From: Sva-07 sp963793335
Lineage (GTDB): Bacteria > Actinomycetota > Acidimicrobiia > Acidimicrobiales > Ilumatobacteraceae
NCBI GenBank assembly: GCA_963793335.1
Contig: CAWBZS010000001.1
Location: 186,001 to 250,000 of the forward strand
Reading direction: 5' to 3'
Length of the DNA stretch: 64,000 nucleotides
A program made the position numbers and the translations under genes. The notes beneath the pieces are model-generated. The model saw only the letters and a list, made by a program, of their open reading frames with translations. It made no database searches and was not told the origin of the DNA. Of this stretch, positions 32,511-41,725 are shown in pieces. How positions within the stretch are numbered: the first letter of the stretch is position 1; every line of letters begins with the position of its first letter.

Positions 32511-34450
32511 GGCATCTCCCGTCGGGCGCTGCGCTCCAGCAACTCGACCACCGAGTCGGGCACCTCCCACTCCGAATCTTGGCCTCCCGGCCCGACGTGT
32601 GCGCGGATCTGCGCGCTCAGCGGGCGATCGGGCGCATGTTCCGGGTGGTCGGGTGGCCAGTGGCTCTGGAGCGGGGACGCGATGACCAGGCAACCAACGG
32701 TGTGCTCGCCCGACGCCAGCGGGCCCGTCAACGCAGCGACTGCGGTGCGAGGGTGCACGAGGCTGGCGTTCACCGCGAGGTTCCGGGTGATCGGCCGGCG
32801 GGGCGCACCGGACCCGGTGGGCAGTTCGACGATCGCCGTCCAACCGTGGCTGGTCGAGATCGAGGCCGCGCCGTGGTCGCTGGTGGTGCCGTCGCCGCGC
32901 AGATCGCTCGGCCGATCGAGCCCGATGGCGAAACCCGACTCGACACCCACCAGGTCACGGGCGGTGCGGATGCGATGCACGCGGCCGTGACGAGACGCGT
33001 CGATCGCCCAGCACACCGAGTCGATGCGAACATCGGGCCACGGATGCCACGTGCTCCACGTCATCGAGCCGTCGACGCCCGCCGCTTCCACGCCGAGTCG
33101 CACTCGACGGTTGCCGTCGGCGTCGGTCAGCGCCAGCATGGAATCGGTGTGCGTCACCCCGAACATGTCGGCGACATCACCGCTGAAACCGAATACCGAT
33201 GAGTAGGCGAACTTGCGGTACTTGGCCGCCGCCTGCTCCGGAAAGTCGAATGCGGCTGCCGGACGTGCGCTCAGGATCACGGCATGGTGTTCGTCGCGCG
33301 TGATCACCTGGCCGGCGTCCGCGATCGTCACCGGGGCGGGCAACGGATCGAGTGGTTGCTCATCGCTCGACCAGAACGGGTGCTCGGCCGGTGCCGCGAG
33401 CGCACCGAAGGCCTTCATGCACCAGTACGGCGATCCGGCGGAGCTGTAGGTCTCGGACAACCGGCGGGAGTCGAACGTGTACCCGATCGACAGCACGCCG
33501 TCACGATCGCTGATCGGGTGGTCGGCCCACCACCGCAGGTTGCGCATCGCCAGGCCTCGGACGGCACCCCACGACAGCTCGCTCTCGACGTCGGCCCAGG
33601 CGAGCGCGCCCCAGAACGACGACATCGCGAACCGATAGGTGAGACTGCGCCCGAACGGCACGGCGGCGCCGTCGGGAGCGAACCAGTGCTGCACGTCGGC
33701 CGAGAAGCCTGCCGCACGGTCACGGTACGCCGCCGCGCGTGCGTCGTCACCGAGGCCGAGGTCGTTGGCCGCTGCGTACATCAGCCCGTAGGTGTGAAAT
33801 GCGAACGGCACGTAGTAGTCGATGTTCTCGAGTGCGCCGTCGGCGTACCAGTGCCGACCCACCCGGTAGTCGTCGAGGAGATCGAGCGACGCGGTGACGA
33901 GCGATCGGTCGAACGGTGCCCCCACCCGCTCGAGCCCGAGCGCCACCAGCACTCGGAAGAACTGCCAATTGTTGGGATTCGGATCGTGCTCGAAGATCCC
34001 GTGCAGCCAGGCGACCAGCCGACCTCGAGCGACAGCCGACAACGGTTCCCACGCCTGTTCGGGGCAGAACGCCAGGGCGAGCCCGATCGCTGCCTGCTCG
34101 ACCATGCGCTGGTCGTTGTCCCCCGGCACCGGCCCCCAGTACTCGTCCGAGCCGGGGTCGGTGCCCGCATCGAGCCCCGACAGGACGCGATCCCAGTGAG
34201 CGAACTCGTACCCACCCACCGTCAAGGGCACGATGCCGTAGAGCGGCCGTGCGAAGCCTTCGAGCTCGGCCGTCGACTGCTCGAACACCGACGCGAAGCT
34301 CCCGAGCCGCACCCGGGCCCCGCCGGGGCTCATGTGGGCCACCAACGGGTCGTAGAGATCGGTCACCGCTCGAGCGACGTCGTCGCGCGAACGAAGCGGA
34401 CCCCTCGCCAACGGATTTGCTCGGGGGTCCGAGACGGCGCTCACCTTCAT
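32507..34450 (-). CDS. DUF2264 family protein
   Basis: The first gene of the operon encodes 647 residues. The N-terminal 380 residues are helical, with Trp/Tyr-rich segments (GIFEHDPNPNNWQFFRVLVA, GRHWYADGALENIDYY, FHTYGLMYA) resembling (alpha/alpha)6 barrels of glycan-active enzymes. The C-terminal part is beta-rich. DUF2264 proteins often sit in carbohydrate loci near lyases and glucuronyl hydrolases, but no reaction is established. No signal peptide is seen, so the substrate is probably already cytoplasmic. GAGGAG precedes the ATG. It is divergent from the hydroxyacid dehydrogenase gene across about 100 nt, which must hold both promoters. Confidence 0.82.
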   Translation of the reverse strand: MKVSAVSDPRANPLARGPLRSRDDVARAVTDLYDPLVAHMSPGGARVRLGSFASVFEQSTAELEGFARPLYGIVPLTVGGYEFAHWDRVLSGLDAGTDPGSDEYWGPVPGDNDQRMVEQAAIGLALAFCPEQAWEPLSAVARGRLVAWLHGIFEHDPNPNNWQFFRVLVALGLERVGAPFDRSLVTASLDLLDDYRVGRHWYADGALENIDYYVPFAFHTYGLMYAAANDLGLGDDARAAAYRDRAAGFSADVQHWFAPDGAAVPFGRSLTYRFAMSSFWGALAWADVESELSWGAVRGLAMRNLRWWADHPISDRDGVLSIGYTFDSRRLSETYSSAGSPYWCMKAFGALAAPAEHPFWSSDEQPLDPLPAPVTIADAGQVITRDEHHAVILSARPAAAFDFPEQAAAKYRKFAYSSVFGFSGDVADMFGVTHTDSMLALTDADGNRRVRLGVEAAGVDGSMTWSTWHPWPDVRIDSVCWAIDASRHGRVHRIRTARDLVGVESGFAIGLDRPSDLRGDGTTSDHGAASISTSHGWTAIVELPTGSGAPRRPITRNLAVNASLVHPRTAVAALTGPLASGEHTVGCLVIASPLQSHWPPDHPEHAPDRPLSAQIRAHVGPGGQDSEWEVPDSVVELLERSARREMP

Positions 34451-34553
34451 TCGCTCCTCACTCTGGGTTCACTCGTCTCGTCACCGCCAGCGGATGCGGT
34501 GCACACTTCCTGCGTATGCAACGCCGATCCCCAACCTTGGCAGACGCGGCGCC

Positions 34554-35573
34554 GTGATCGAGCGCCGACCCACGTTGATCATTGCGCACGATCCGGCGTT
34601 CGACCTCCTCGACGCCGACGCGCTCGCCCGCATTTCCGAGGTCGCCGAGATCCTCGACCCGACGCCGCTCGGCGACTGGTCCGATCCGCGAGCGGTCGAG
34701 CTCCTCGGCGCGGCCGAGGTGATCTTCGGGCACTGGGGGTGCGCCCGGATCGACAACGGCGTCGTCGATCGTGCGCCTCGACTGGGGCTGATCGCGTACG
34801 CAGCCGGAACGGTCAAGCAGACCGTCGACCCCGACGTGTTCGACCGCAACATCCGGGTGACGTCCGGCGCCGCGGCCAACGCCGAACCGGTCGCCGAGTT
34901 CACACTTGCGGCCATCTTGTTCACCAACAAGGACGTGTTCTGGCAACGCGACCGACGCCGTAGCCCTCGCGATTCTCGGTTGCCCGGTCACCGGCAGCGC
35001 TCCGGCGTTGCGGTCGGCAACTACGACAAGACGATCGGCATCATCGGAGCGTCGTTGATCGGACGCCGGGTGATCGAACTCCTGGCGCAGTTCCCCCACC
35101 TGCGGGTTGCGCTCTACGATCCGTTCGTCACCGACGCAGGCGCCGCCGAACTCGGCGCGACGAAGATGGAACTCGACGAACTCTGCGGATCCGCCGACAT
35201 CGTGTCGATCCACGCTCCCGACCTTCCGAGTACCCACCACATGATCGCGGCACCGCAGCTGGCGATGATGCGCACCGGTGCAACGGTGATCAACACCGCA
35301 CGAGGCGCACTGCTCGATCACCAAGCACTGCTCGCCGAGACGGCCAGCGGACGCTTGTCCGCCGTGCTCGACGTGACCGACCCCGAGCCGCTGCCCGACG
35401 ACCATCCGCTGTGGTCGCTGCCGAACGTCGTCATCACGCCACACCTCGCCGGATCGCTGGGAACCGAGCTGCGACGCATGATCGACCACGCAGTCGACGA
35501 GGTCGATCGCTGGCGCACGGGGCGTCCCGCCCACAATCCGGTCACGAAGGACCTGCTCGCCCGTCTGGCGTGA
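34554..35573 (+). CDS. D-2-hydroxyacid dehydrogenase family oxidoreductase
   Basis: This 339-residue NAD-dependent enzyme has the Rossmann motif IGIIGASLIGRRV and the catalytic Arg (NTARGALLD), Glu (TDPEPLPDDHP) and His (ITPHLAGS) in the usual order. The dimerisation/active-site loop around 125-140 is Arg-rich (WQRDRRRSPRDSR). It should interconvert a 2-keto acid and a D-2-hydroxy acid. GTG at 34554 is chosen because the first strand (PTLIIAHDP) starts directly after it. Divergent arrangement with the DUF2264 operon suggests a common regulator and a role in the same pathway. Confidence 0.86.
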   Translation: MIERRPTLIIAHDPAFDLLDADALARISEVAEILDPTPLGDWSDPRAVELLGAAEVIFGHWGCARIDNGVVDRAPRLGLIAYAAGTVKQTVDPDVFDRNIRVTSGAAANAEPVAEFTLAAILFTNKDVFWQRDRRRSPRDSRLPGHRQRSGVAVGNYDKTIGIIGASLIGRRVIELLAQFPHLRVALYDPFVTDAGAAELGATKMELDELCGSADIVSIHAPDLPSTHHMIAAPQLAMMRTGATVINTARGALLDHQALLAETASGRLSAVLDVTDPEPLPDDHPLWSLPNVVITPHLAGSLGTELRRMIDHAVDEVDRWRTGRPAHNPVTKDLLARLA

Positions 35574-35631
35574 CCGTCCCGAGGCACTGTCCGCCAGCCG
35601 AACTCGATGAGACGGTGGCGGCTCGCAGCGC

Positions 35632-36825
35632 TCAGGCGTAGCGGCGCAGGATCCGGCGTCCGAGCGAGGTCTTGTGGACCTCGTCGGCTCCGTCGTAGAT
35701 CCGCGCAGCACGTTCGTGGCGATACCAGTAGGCGAGCACCGTGTCGTCGGTGACCCCGAGGGCACCGTGCACCTGGATCGCGGTGTCGACCGCCTTCAGC
35801 ATCGTGTTGGCGACCGAGAACTTGATCGCCGCGATCTCGTCTCGTGCGGCCTTCGCGCCGTGCTGGTCGATCATCCACGCCGCGTGGAGCGTCTGCAGTC
35901 GAGCGCCCCGGATCTCGGCATCGAGTTCGGCGGCCCAGTGCTGGATCACCTGGCGATCGGCAAGGGTCTCGCCGTTCGGGTCGATCACCCGCTCGTTCGC
36001 ACGGGCACACATCAGGTCGAAGGCTCGGCTGGCGATACCCAGCCACCGCATGCAGTGATGGATCCGACCCGGCCCGAGACGCTCCTGGGCGATCGCGAAC
36101 CCGCCACCGCGCGGTCCGAGCAGGTTGCTCATCGGCACTCGACACCCCTGATAGATGACTTCACCGTGGCTTGCGTGGCCGCCTCCGGAATGCCCCATCA
36201 CGCTGACGTTGCGCACCAGGTTGAACCCTGGGGTCTCGGTCGGCACGATGATCATGCTGGTGCGCGAATACGGCGGCGCCTCCGGATCGGTCACCGCCAT
36301 CACGATGGCAAAGGCGGCACCATCGGCGGAACTGGTGAACCACTTCTGGCCGTTGATCACGAAGTCGTCGCCGTCCTCGACGGCCGTGGTCTCGAGCAGC
36401 AGCGGGTTCGATCCGGCCGTCTCCGGCTCGGTCATCGAGAAGCAACTGCGGATCTCGCCGCCCACCAGCGGACGCAGGTAGCGCTCTCGCTGCTCGGCGG
36501 TGGCGTGCATGTGGAGGATCTCGACGTTGCCGGCATCGGGCGCTTGCGTCCCGAACACGACATGCCCAAGCGGGCTGCGGCCGAGCGCTTCGCTGAGCAG
36601 ACCGTGGTCGACCATGCTCAGGCCGAGCCCCCCGAACTCGACGGGATGGTTGGGTGCCCACACCCCCATCTCCCGAACCTTCCGCTGAGCGACTGCAACG
36701 CGTTCGTCGAGCACAGCGCCGTCGCCGTGCAGCATCTCACCCTCGAGTGGGATCACCTCGCGATCGATGAAGTCGCGAACCATCGCAAGGATGGTGGACA
36801 TCTGTTCGGAGATCTCGAAGTCCAT
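35632..36825 (-). CDS. Acyl-CoA dehydrogenase (ACAD10/11-like)
   Basis: This 397-residue flavoenzyme has FSMTEPETAGSNP at the FAD/substrate site, FVINGQKWFTSS, QVHGALGVTDD and the C-terminal ARIYDGADEVHKTSLGR, where Asp takes the catalytic-base position as in ACAD10/11-type enzymes. The acyl chain length cannot be predicted. The ATG at 36825 has an excellent ribosome site (AAGGAGGA); in-frame codons further upstream lack homology. It converges with the hydroxyacid dehydrogenase gene and is divergent from the sucrose-phosphorylase-like gene. Confidence 0.92.
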   Translation of the reverse strand: MDFEISEQMSTILAMVRDFIDREVIPLEGEMLHGDGAVLDERVAVAQRKVREMGVWAPNHPVEFGGLGLSMVDHGLLSEALGRSPLGHVVFGTQAPDAGNVEILHMHATAEQRERYLRPLVGGEIRSCFSMTEPETAGSNPLLLETTAVEDGDDFVINGQKWFTSSADGAAFAIVMAVTDPEAPPYSRTSMIIVPTETPGFNLVRNVSVMGHSGGGHASHGEVIYQGCRVPMSNLLGPRGGGFAIAQERLGPGRIHHCMRWLGIASRAFDLMCARANERVIDPNGETLADRQVIQHWAAELDAEIRGARLQTLHAAWMIDQHGAKAARDEIAAIKFSVANTMLKAVDTAIQVHGALGVTDDTVLAYWYRHERAARIYDGADEVHKTSLGRRILRRYA

Positions 36826-36917
36826 GGCGTTCCTCCTTGGCCCAGGCTGCCACCTTCGATCACCGCCATACGAACCCCGCAGCGCCAGATCGTCGCGCAG
36901 TAGCATGGCTCGTTGCC

Positions 36918-38372
36918 ATGGCTCCGACATCGAACGCCACCGCCCCGGTGTTGATCACCTATGCCGATCGCCTCGCCGGAGACATCGACGGTGTCGGCGC
37001 ACTCCTCGACGGGCCGCTGGCCGGCGCGTTCGCCGGGGTGCATCTGCTGCCGTTCTTCGTCCCGATCGACGGCGCCGACGCCGGCTTCGACCCGATCGAC
37101 CACGGCGCTGTGGACCCACGCGTCGGGTCATGGGACAGCATCGCTGACCTCGCTTCGCACGCAAACGTCATGGCCGACCTGATCGTCAACCATGTGGCCG
37201 CCGACTCCGCAGCGTTCCGCGACGTGGTCGCCCACGGCGACGACTCGCCGCACGTCGCCATGTTCCTCACCCCGGAGCAGGTCTTCGGCGGCCCGCCATC
37301 GCCCGGCGATGTCGCCAGGATCTACCGGCCCCGACCGACGTCTCCGTTCACCGAGGTCGAGTTGGCGGACGGCACCCTCCGGACGGTCTGGACGACGTTC
37401 ACCGATCAGCAGATCGACATCGACGTCGAACACCCGCTCGGTTGGAGCTACCTCGTGGCGATCCTCGACCGATTCGCCTCGGCGGGCATTTCGAGTGTTC
37501 GCCTCGACGCGGTCGGCTACGCGATCAAGCGCGCCGGCACCTCGTGTTTCATGCTGCCCGAGACGATGGAGTTCATCCGTCGCCTGACCGCTGCGTGTCG
37601 AGATCGATCGATGGAGGTCCTGGTCGAGATACACGGCCATCATCTCGATCAACTCGCGATCGCCCAGCATGTCGATCTCGTCTACGACTTCGCACTGCCA
37701 CCCCTGACGATCGACGCGCTGACCACCGGCGACGGTGGCCCACTACGTCGGTGGATCGGCATGCGAGCGACGAACGCAATCAACGTGCTCGACACCCACG
37801 ACGGCATCGGGGTGATCGATGTGGGCGTCGATCCCCGAGATCCAGGTCGGGTCGGCCTGCTCTCACCTGAGCGCATCGACGCGCTGGTCGAAGGGATCCA
37901 CGAACGCTCGGGCGGGGCCAGCCGGCTCGCCACCGGGTCGACCGCGTCGAACCTCGACCTGTACCAGGTCAACTGCACCTTCTACGACACGCTCGGCCGC
38001 GACGACGATCGGTATCTCGCCGCCCGCACGATCCAGTGCATGCTCCCCGGGACGCCGCAGATCTACTACGTCGGGCTGTTCGCCGGGGAGAACGACCTCG
38101 AGCTGCTGGAACGCACCGGCGTCGGGCGCGACATCAACCGGCACCGCTACACCACCGCCGAGATCGCCTCGGCGCTCGACCGTCCGGTCGTCCAGCGTCT
38201 CCTGCGTCTGCTCCGGTGGCGTGCCAGCGAGCCTGCGTTCGACGGGGCATTCGAGTTGCTCGACTCGGCCCCGCACACCATCGCCGTTCGGTGGTCGAGC
38301 CCGACCTCGACCGTGACCGTCGCCGTCGATCTGACGACGTCGGCGGTCACGATCGAGCCACCCATCGGCTGA
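36918..38372 (+). CDS. Sucrose phosphorylase-type GH13 enzyme
   Basis: The 484-residue length fits GH13_18 sucrose phosphorylases. The nucleophile Asp is in VRLDAVGYAIKRAGTSCFML, the acid/base Glu in VEIHGH and the stabilising Asp in DTHDGIGVID. Further hallmark segments are TASNLDLYQVNCTFYD, MLPGTPQIYYVGL and TGVGRDINRHRY, all close to the bifidobacterial enzyme. It would split sucrose with phosphate to glucose 1-phosphate and fructose; related members act on sucrose 6'-phosphate, glucosylglycerate or glucosylglycerol, and the choice is not decided here. The protein is cytoplasmic. Stop codons of this gene and pckG lie 10 nt apart and share a small hairpin. Confidence 0.92.
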   Translation: MAPTSNATAPVLITYADRLAGDIDGVGALLDGPLAGAFAGVHLLPFFVPIDGADAGFDPIDHGAVDPRVGSWDSIADLASHANVMADLIVNHVAADSAAFRDVVAHGDDSPHVAMFLTPEQVFGGPPSPGDVARIYRPRPTSPFTEVELADGTLRTVWTTFTDQQIDIDVEHPLGWSYLVAILDRFASAGISSVRLDAVGYAIKRAGTSCFMLPETMEFIRRLTAACRDRSMEVLVEIHGHHLDQLAIAQHVDLVYDFALPPLTIDALTTGDGGPLRRWIGMRATNAINVLDTHDGIGVIDVGVDPRDPGRVGLLSPERIDALVEGIHERSGGASRLATGSTASNLDLYQVNCTFYDTLGRDDDRYLAARTIQCMLPGTPQIYYVGLFAGENDLELLERTGVGRDINRHRYTTAEIASALDRPVVQRLLRLLRWRASEPAFDGAFELLDSAPHTIAVRWSSPTSTVTVAVDLTTSAVTIEPPIG

Positions 38373-38386
38373 GCCTCCCCGCTCAG
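38369..38386. terminator. Hairpin shared by two convergent stop codons
   Basis: Arms CTGAGC (38369-38374) and GCTCAG (38381-38386) flank CTCCCC and overlap the stop codons of both the GH13 gene and pckG. It is a short stem with no T-tract, so it is only a candidate bidirectional terminator. Confidence 0.35.
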
Positions 38387-40239
38387 GTCGGGTCGTGGAC
38401 CATCTCCCAGTGCTCCGGTGAACGCCACAGTGCCGAGAGGGTGAGATCGCGGACGGCGAGCAACTCCTTCGGGATGCGGTCGTTGAGCTTGATGAAGAGC
38501 TCGTCGTGCGACAGGATCTCGCGATCCCAGTCGTCCCGGTCGATCGACATCGCCTGCAGGAAGTCGTCCTCGTCGAAGTCGTCCAGACCGGCGAGGTCGA
38601 GGTCACCGAACCTCGGCATCCAGCCGATCGGGCTCTCCAACGCGTAGGCACGTCCTCGCGAACGCTCCACGATCCACTCGAGCACCCGCATGTTCTCGCC
38701 GAAGCCGGGCCACACGAAGCGACCCTCGTCGTCGGTGCGGAACCAGTTGACGCCGAAGATGCGAGGCGGATTGGCGATCGTGCGGCCGAACGACAGCCAG
38801 TGGTTGAAGTAGTCGGCCATGTGGTAGCCGGCGAACGGCAGCATCGCGAACGGATCCCGTCGCACCACCCCCTGCTCGCCGAATGCGGCAGCGGTGGTCT
38901 CGGATCCCATCGTTGCGGCCAGGTAGACGCCGTGCGCCCAGTTGAACGACTGGTACACCAGTGGCATCGTGCCCGAACGTCGCCCCCCGAACACGAATGC
39001 GCTGATCGGCACCCCAGCGGGGTCGTCCCAGTTCGGATCGATCACCGGGTTCTGCTCCGCCGGGGCCGTGAACCTGGAGTTCGGGTGCGCTGCCTTGCGA
39101 CCGCTGTCGGGCGTCCAGTCCTGCCCGGTCCAGTCGACGAGATGGTCCGGCGCCGGGGTGCCGATGCCCTCCCACCAGACATCGCCGTCGTCGGTGAGCG
39201 CCACGTTGGTGAAGATCGTGTTGGCGCGGATCGACGCCATCGCGCTCGGGTTGGTCGCCGGCGACGTCCCCGGAGCGACGCCGAAGTAGCCGGCCTCCGG
39301 GTTGATCGCATACACCTTGCCGTCCTCGGCGGGCTTGATCCAGGCGATGTCGTCGCCAACCGTCGTGACCTTCCAACCCCGCTCGGCGAATGCCGGTGGC
39401 GGCTCGATCATGGCGAAATTGGTCTTGCCACACGCGCTGGGGAACGCGGCGGCCACGTAGGTCACCTCACCATCGGGGTCGGTGACGCCCATGATCAGCA
39501 TGTGTTCGGCGAGCCACCCCTCGTCGCGTCCCATCGTGGACGCAATCCGCAGGGCCAGGCACTTCTTGCCCAGGAGGGCGTTGCCGCCGTAGCCGCTGCC
39601 GTATGACCAGATCGAGCGCTCCTCGGGGAAGTGCACGATGTACTTCACGTCGGGATTGCACGGCCAGGCGACGTCGACGTCGCCCTCGGCGAGGGGCGCA
39701 CCCACGGTGTGCATGCACGGGATGAACGTGCCGTCGCTGCCGAGCGCATCGAGCACTGCCGTTCCCATCCGGGTCATGATCTTCATGTTGACCGCGACGT
39801 AGGCGGAATCGCTGATCTCCACACCGATCTGCGCGATCGGCGAGCCGATCGGCCCCATGCTGAACGGGATGACGTACATGGTGCGCCCGGCCATGCAACC
39901 GGCGAACAGGCCGTTGAGCGTCTCCTTCATCTCGGCGGGCTCGGTCCAGTTGTTCGTGGGCCCGGCGTCGCCGCGGGTGCGACTGCAGATGTAGGTGCGG
40001 TCCTCCACTCGCGCGACATCGCTCGGGTCCGACCGCGCCAGGAAGCTGTTCGGGCGGTACTCGTCGTTCAACCGTGTGAACGTGCCCGCCTCGACCAATT
40101 CGGCGGTCAAGCGGTCGTATTCGGCCTCGGAGCCGTCGCACCAGTGCACGCGGTCCGGCGTACAGAGTTCGACCATTTCGGCAACCCAGGTTCGAAGCGC
40201 GTCATGGCGCAGTGCAGTTGGTGTCTCCATGTTGACCAT
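38383..40239 (-). CDS. pckG: Phosphoenolpyruvate carboxykinase (GTP)
   Basis: This 618-residue GTP-type PEPCK converts oxaloacetate to PEP at the start of gluconeogenesis. Visible motifs are TYICSRTRGDAGPTNNW, GRTMYVIPFSMGPIGSP, the nucleotide P-loop-like FPSACGKTNFAM, YGSGYGGNALLGKKC and GVNWFRTDDEGRFVWPGFG. The start at 40239 has a GGGGAGG ribosome site at good spacing; an ATG at 40230 is a minor alternative. The neighbouring sugar phosphorylase and kgd fit a central-carbon context, but the gene appears to be transcribed alone. Confidence 0.96.
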   Translation of the reverse strand: MVNMETPTALRHDALRTWVAEMVELCTPDRVHWCDGSEAEYDRLTAELVEAGTFTRLNDEYRPNSFLARSDPSDVARVEDRTYICSRTRGDAGPTNNWTEPAEMKETLNGLFAGCMAGRTMYVIPFSMGPIGSPIAQIGVEISDSAYVAVNMKIMTRMGTAVLDALGSDGTFIPCMHTVGAPLAEGDVDVAWPCNPDVKYIVHFPEERSIWSYGSGYGGNALLGKKCLALRIASTMGRDEGWLAEHMLIMGVTDPDGEVTYVAAAFPSACGKTNFAMIEPPPAFAERGWKVTTVGDDIAWIKPAEDGKVYAINPEAGYFGVAPGTSPATNPSAMASIRANTIFTNVALTDDGDVWWEGIGTPAPDHLVDWTGQDWTPDSGRKAAHPNSRFTAPAEQNPVIDPNWDDPAGVPISAFVFGGRRSGTMPLVYQSFNWAHGVYLAATMGSETTAAAFGEQGVVRRDPFAMLPFAGYHMADYFNHWLSFGRTIANPPRIFGVNWFRTDDEGRFVWPGFGENMRVLEWIVERSRGRAYALESPIGWMPRFGDLDLAGLDDFDEDDFLQAMSIDRDDWDREILSHDELFIKLNDRIPKELLAVRDLTLSALWRSPEHWEMVHDPT

Positions 40240-40336
40240 GCTCCTCCTCCCCGAGCTTGTGAAACAGTGCACAAAGTCCCGTCCGCGGCCAGCAGGCGTG
40301 CCGCCACGCTTGACAAGCGCGTCGGTCCCCGCCGGT

Positions 40337-41257
40337 TCAATCGAGCCCCGCTTCCGGGAACGCGGATGTCCATTCGTCGACCGATACTGGCTCCAGACGT
40401 CGGGCAGCGTCGAGGATGTCGTCTCGGGGGACGCTGCTGCGAACGCTGATCGTGCGACCCGATCCCGGCGACCAGGTGACGATCGTTTCGGTGACCTCGT
40501 CGCCTTCATCGGTGACGGCCCATCCCGCAGTGCCATTGACGTCGACCGACTCGACGCGCTCGGCAAACGTGGCGACATCGAACAGGGGCGACCCCGCCGC
40601 CGTCTCGACGGTGAACATCGAACCGTCCGGTGACGTCATCCGGTACGAGGTCATCGGGACCAGGGGGGTCTCGAGCGGGGCGAAGTACGCGACCCGCACC
40701 AGGTCGAAGGTGTCACCTCCCAACACGTCGTAGGCGTGCACGAGGTCAGAGGGCGAACTGGCAACGGTCCATCCGCCACCGACTCCTTCCGACTCCCCCT
40801 CGTAGCTGTAGTCCTCGAGGGCGAATGTCATCGAGTCGTCGACACGCCGGTAGGCGTCACCCCATGGCGTGTCCGCCGGCTCCCAGTCCGCTCCTGGCAG
40901 CGGTGACTCGCGGTAGCGAGCGATCGAGCGAAGACCATCGAAACCGTTGCGGTCGGGGACCCCGTAGAGCGTGCCTCCGGCGATGAAGCGTTCGTCGGTC
41001 GCCGCCACGTCGGAGTCAGGGACCGGTTCGATGACGGCACCGTTGCTCACCTTCCAGTCGCCGACTGAGACCGGCAAGACGAACAGCGCGTCGTCGGTGC
41101 CGGATTCGTCTCGGGTGACCCACGCAACGACTGCCACCACCGCAAGGACCACGACGGCCACCCCGCCCGCCACGAGAGCGGCGCGCCCGACTGGCCTCGG
41201 ACCTCGATGTCCCTCGGGCATCACCTGGGCCGTCGACGGGACCAACTCGTACGTCAC
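40337..41257 (-). CDS. Single-span membrane protein of unknown function
   Basis: The 306-residue protein has a short cytoplasmic N-terminus (about 23 residues), one hydrophobic segment (ALVAGGVAVVVLAVVAVVAW, about 26-45), and a large acidic outer domain without cysteines or recognisable motifs. The topology is N-in, C-out, suggesting a surface-exposed or sensor-like domain. It lies about 100 nt upstream of pckG on the same strand. I do not recognise the family. Confidence 0.72.
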   Translation of the reverse strand: MTYELVPSTAQVMPEGHRGPRPVGRAALVAGGVAVVVLAVVAVVAWVTRDESGTDDALFVLPVSVGDWKVSNGAVIEPVPDSDVAATDERFIAGGTLYGVPDRNGFDGLRSIARYRESPLPGADWEPADTPWGDAYRRVDDSMTFALEDYSYEGESEGVGGGWTVASSPSDLVHAYDVLGGDTFDLVRVAYFAPLETPLVPMTSYRMTSPDGSMFTVETAAGSPLFDVATFAERVESVDVNGTAGWAVTDEGDEVTETIVTWSPGSGRTISVRSSVPRDDILDAARRLEPVSVDEWTSAFPEAGLD

Positions 41258-41431
41258 TGGATCAGCCTCGGTGCTGGCCTTCGGGTTGTCAATCAGCCGT
41301 CGAGTTGCGGCCGGTACGTCTCGGCGAAGTCTGCTCCGACCGAGCGCTGTCCAGCTGAGGAAGGTTCAGCGGACGTTTCGATGACGATTGGCCGGCAACT
41401 CGTCCGAGATCACCAGCGATACGGTCGACGA

Positions 41432-41665
41432 ATGGACGACATCGGTCGTGCTCGAACGCCGGCGACGACCTGGTACACCGGCTCGTCGGCATGGAAGACC
41501 CGACGCCTCCGCAACGACCCACGCGGCGGGGCCGCAGCGCGCGCCATTGCGAACAAGTATGGCTGGCAGCGAGCGTTGGCGCGAGGCGCCGATGCGCCCC
41601 GCGAGCGGTTCGGTCGCGGCGACGCACCGGTGGCGATTCGCGTGCGACTCGACACCGACTCCTGA
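41432..41665 (+). CDS. Possible small basic protein, unassigned
   Basis: A 77-residue frame (MDDIGRARTPATTWYTGSSA at the start) with about 78% G+C at third codon positions lies in the 468-nt gap before the DUF1704 gene. An in-frame ATG at 41381 would lengthen it. No ribosome site is clear and no domain is recognised; an opposite-strand frame over the same bases is also open. The rest of 41258-41725 shows nothing else I can support. Confidence 0.3.
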   Translation: MDDIGRARTPATTWYTGSSAWKTRRLRNDPRGGAAARAIANKYGWQRALARGADAPRERFGRGDAPVAIRVRLDTDS

Positions 41666-41725
41666 ACCGCTGCCATCGGCGAGCAGGTGCGGCCAATGCA
41701 CCTTGCGTCGTGGAATACTTCGCCG

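Noticed and set aside
31526..32840. Extended N-terminus for the DHDPS-like protein
   Set aside because: The upstream in-frame codons overlap DUF2264 in another frame; the ATG at 32510 has GGGAG and an ATGA overlap.
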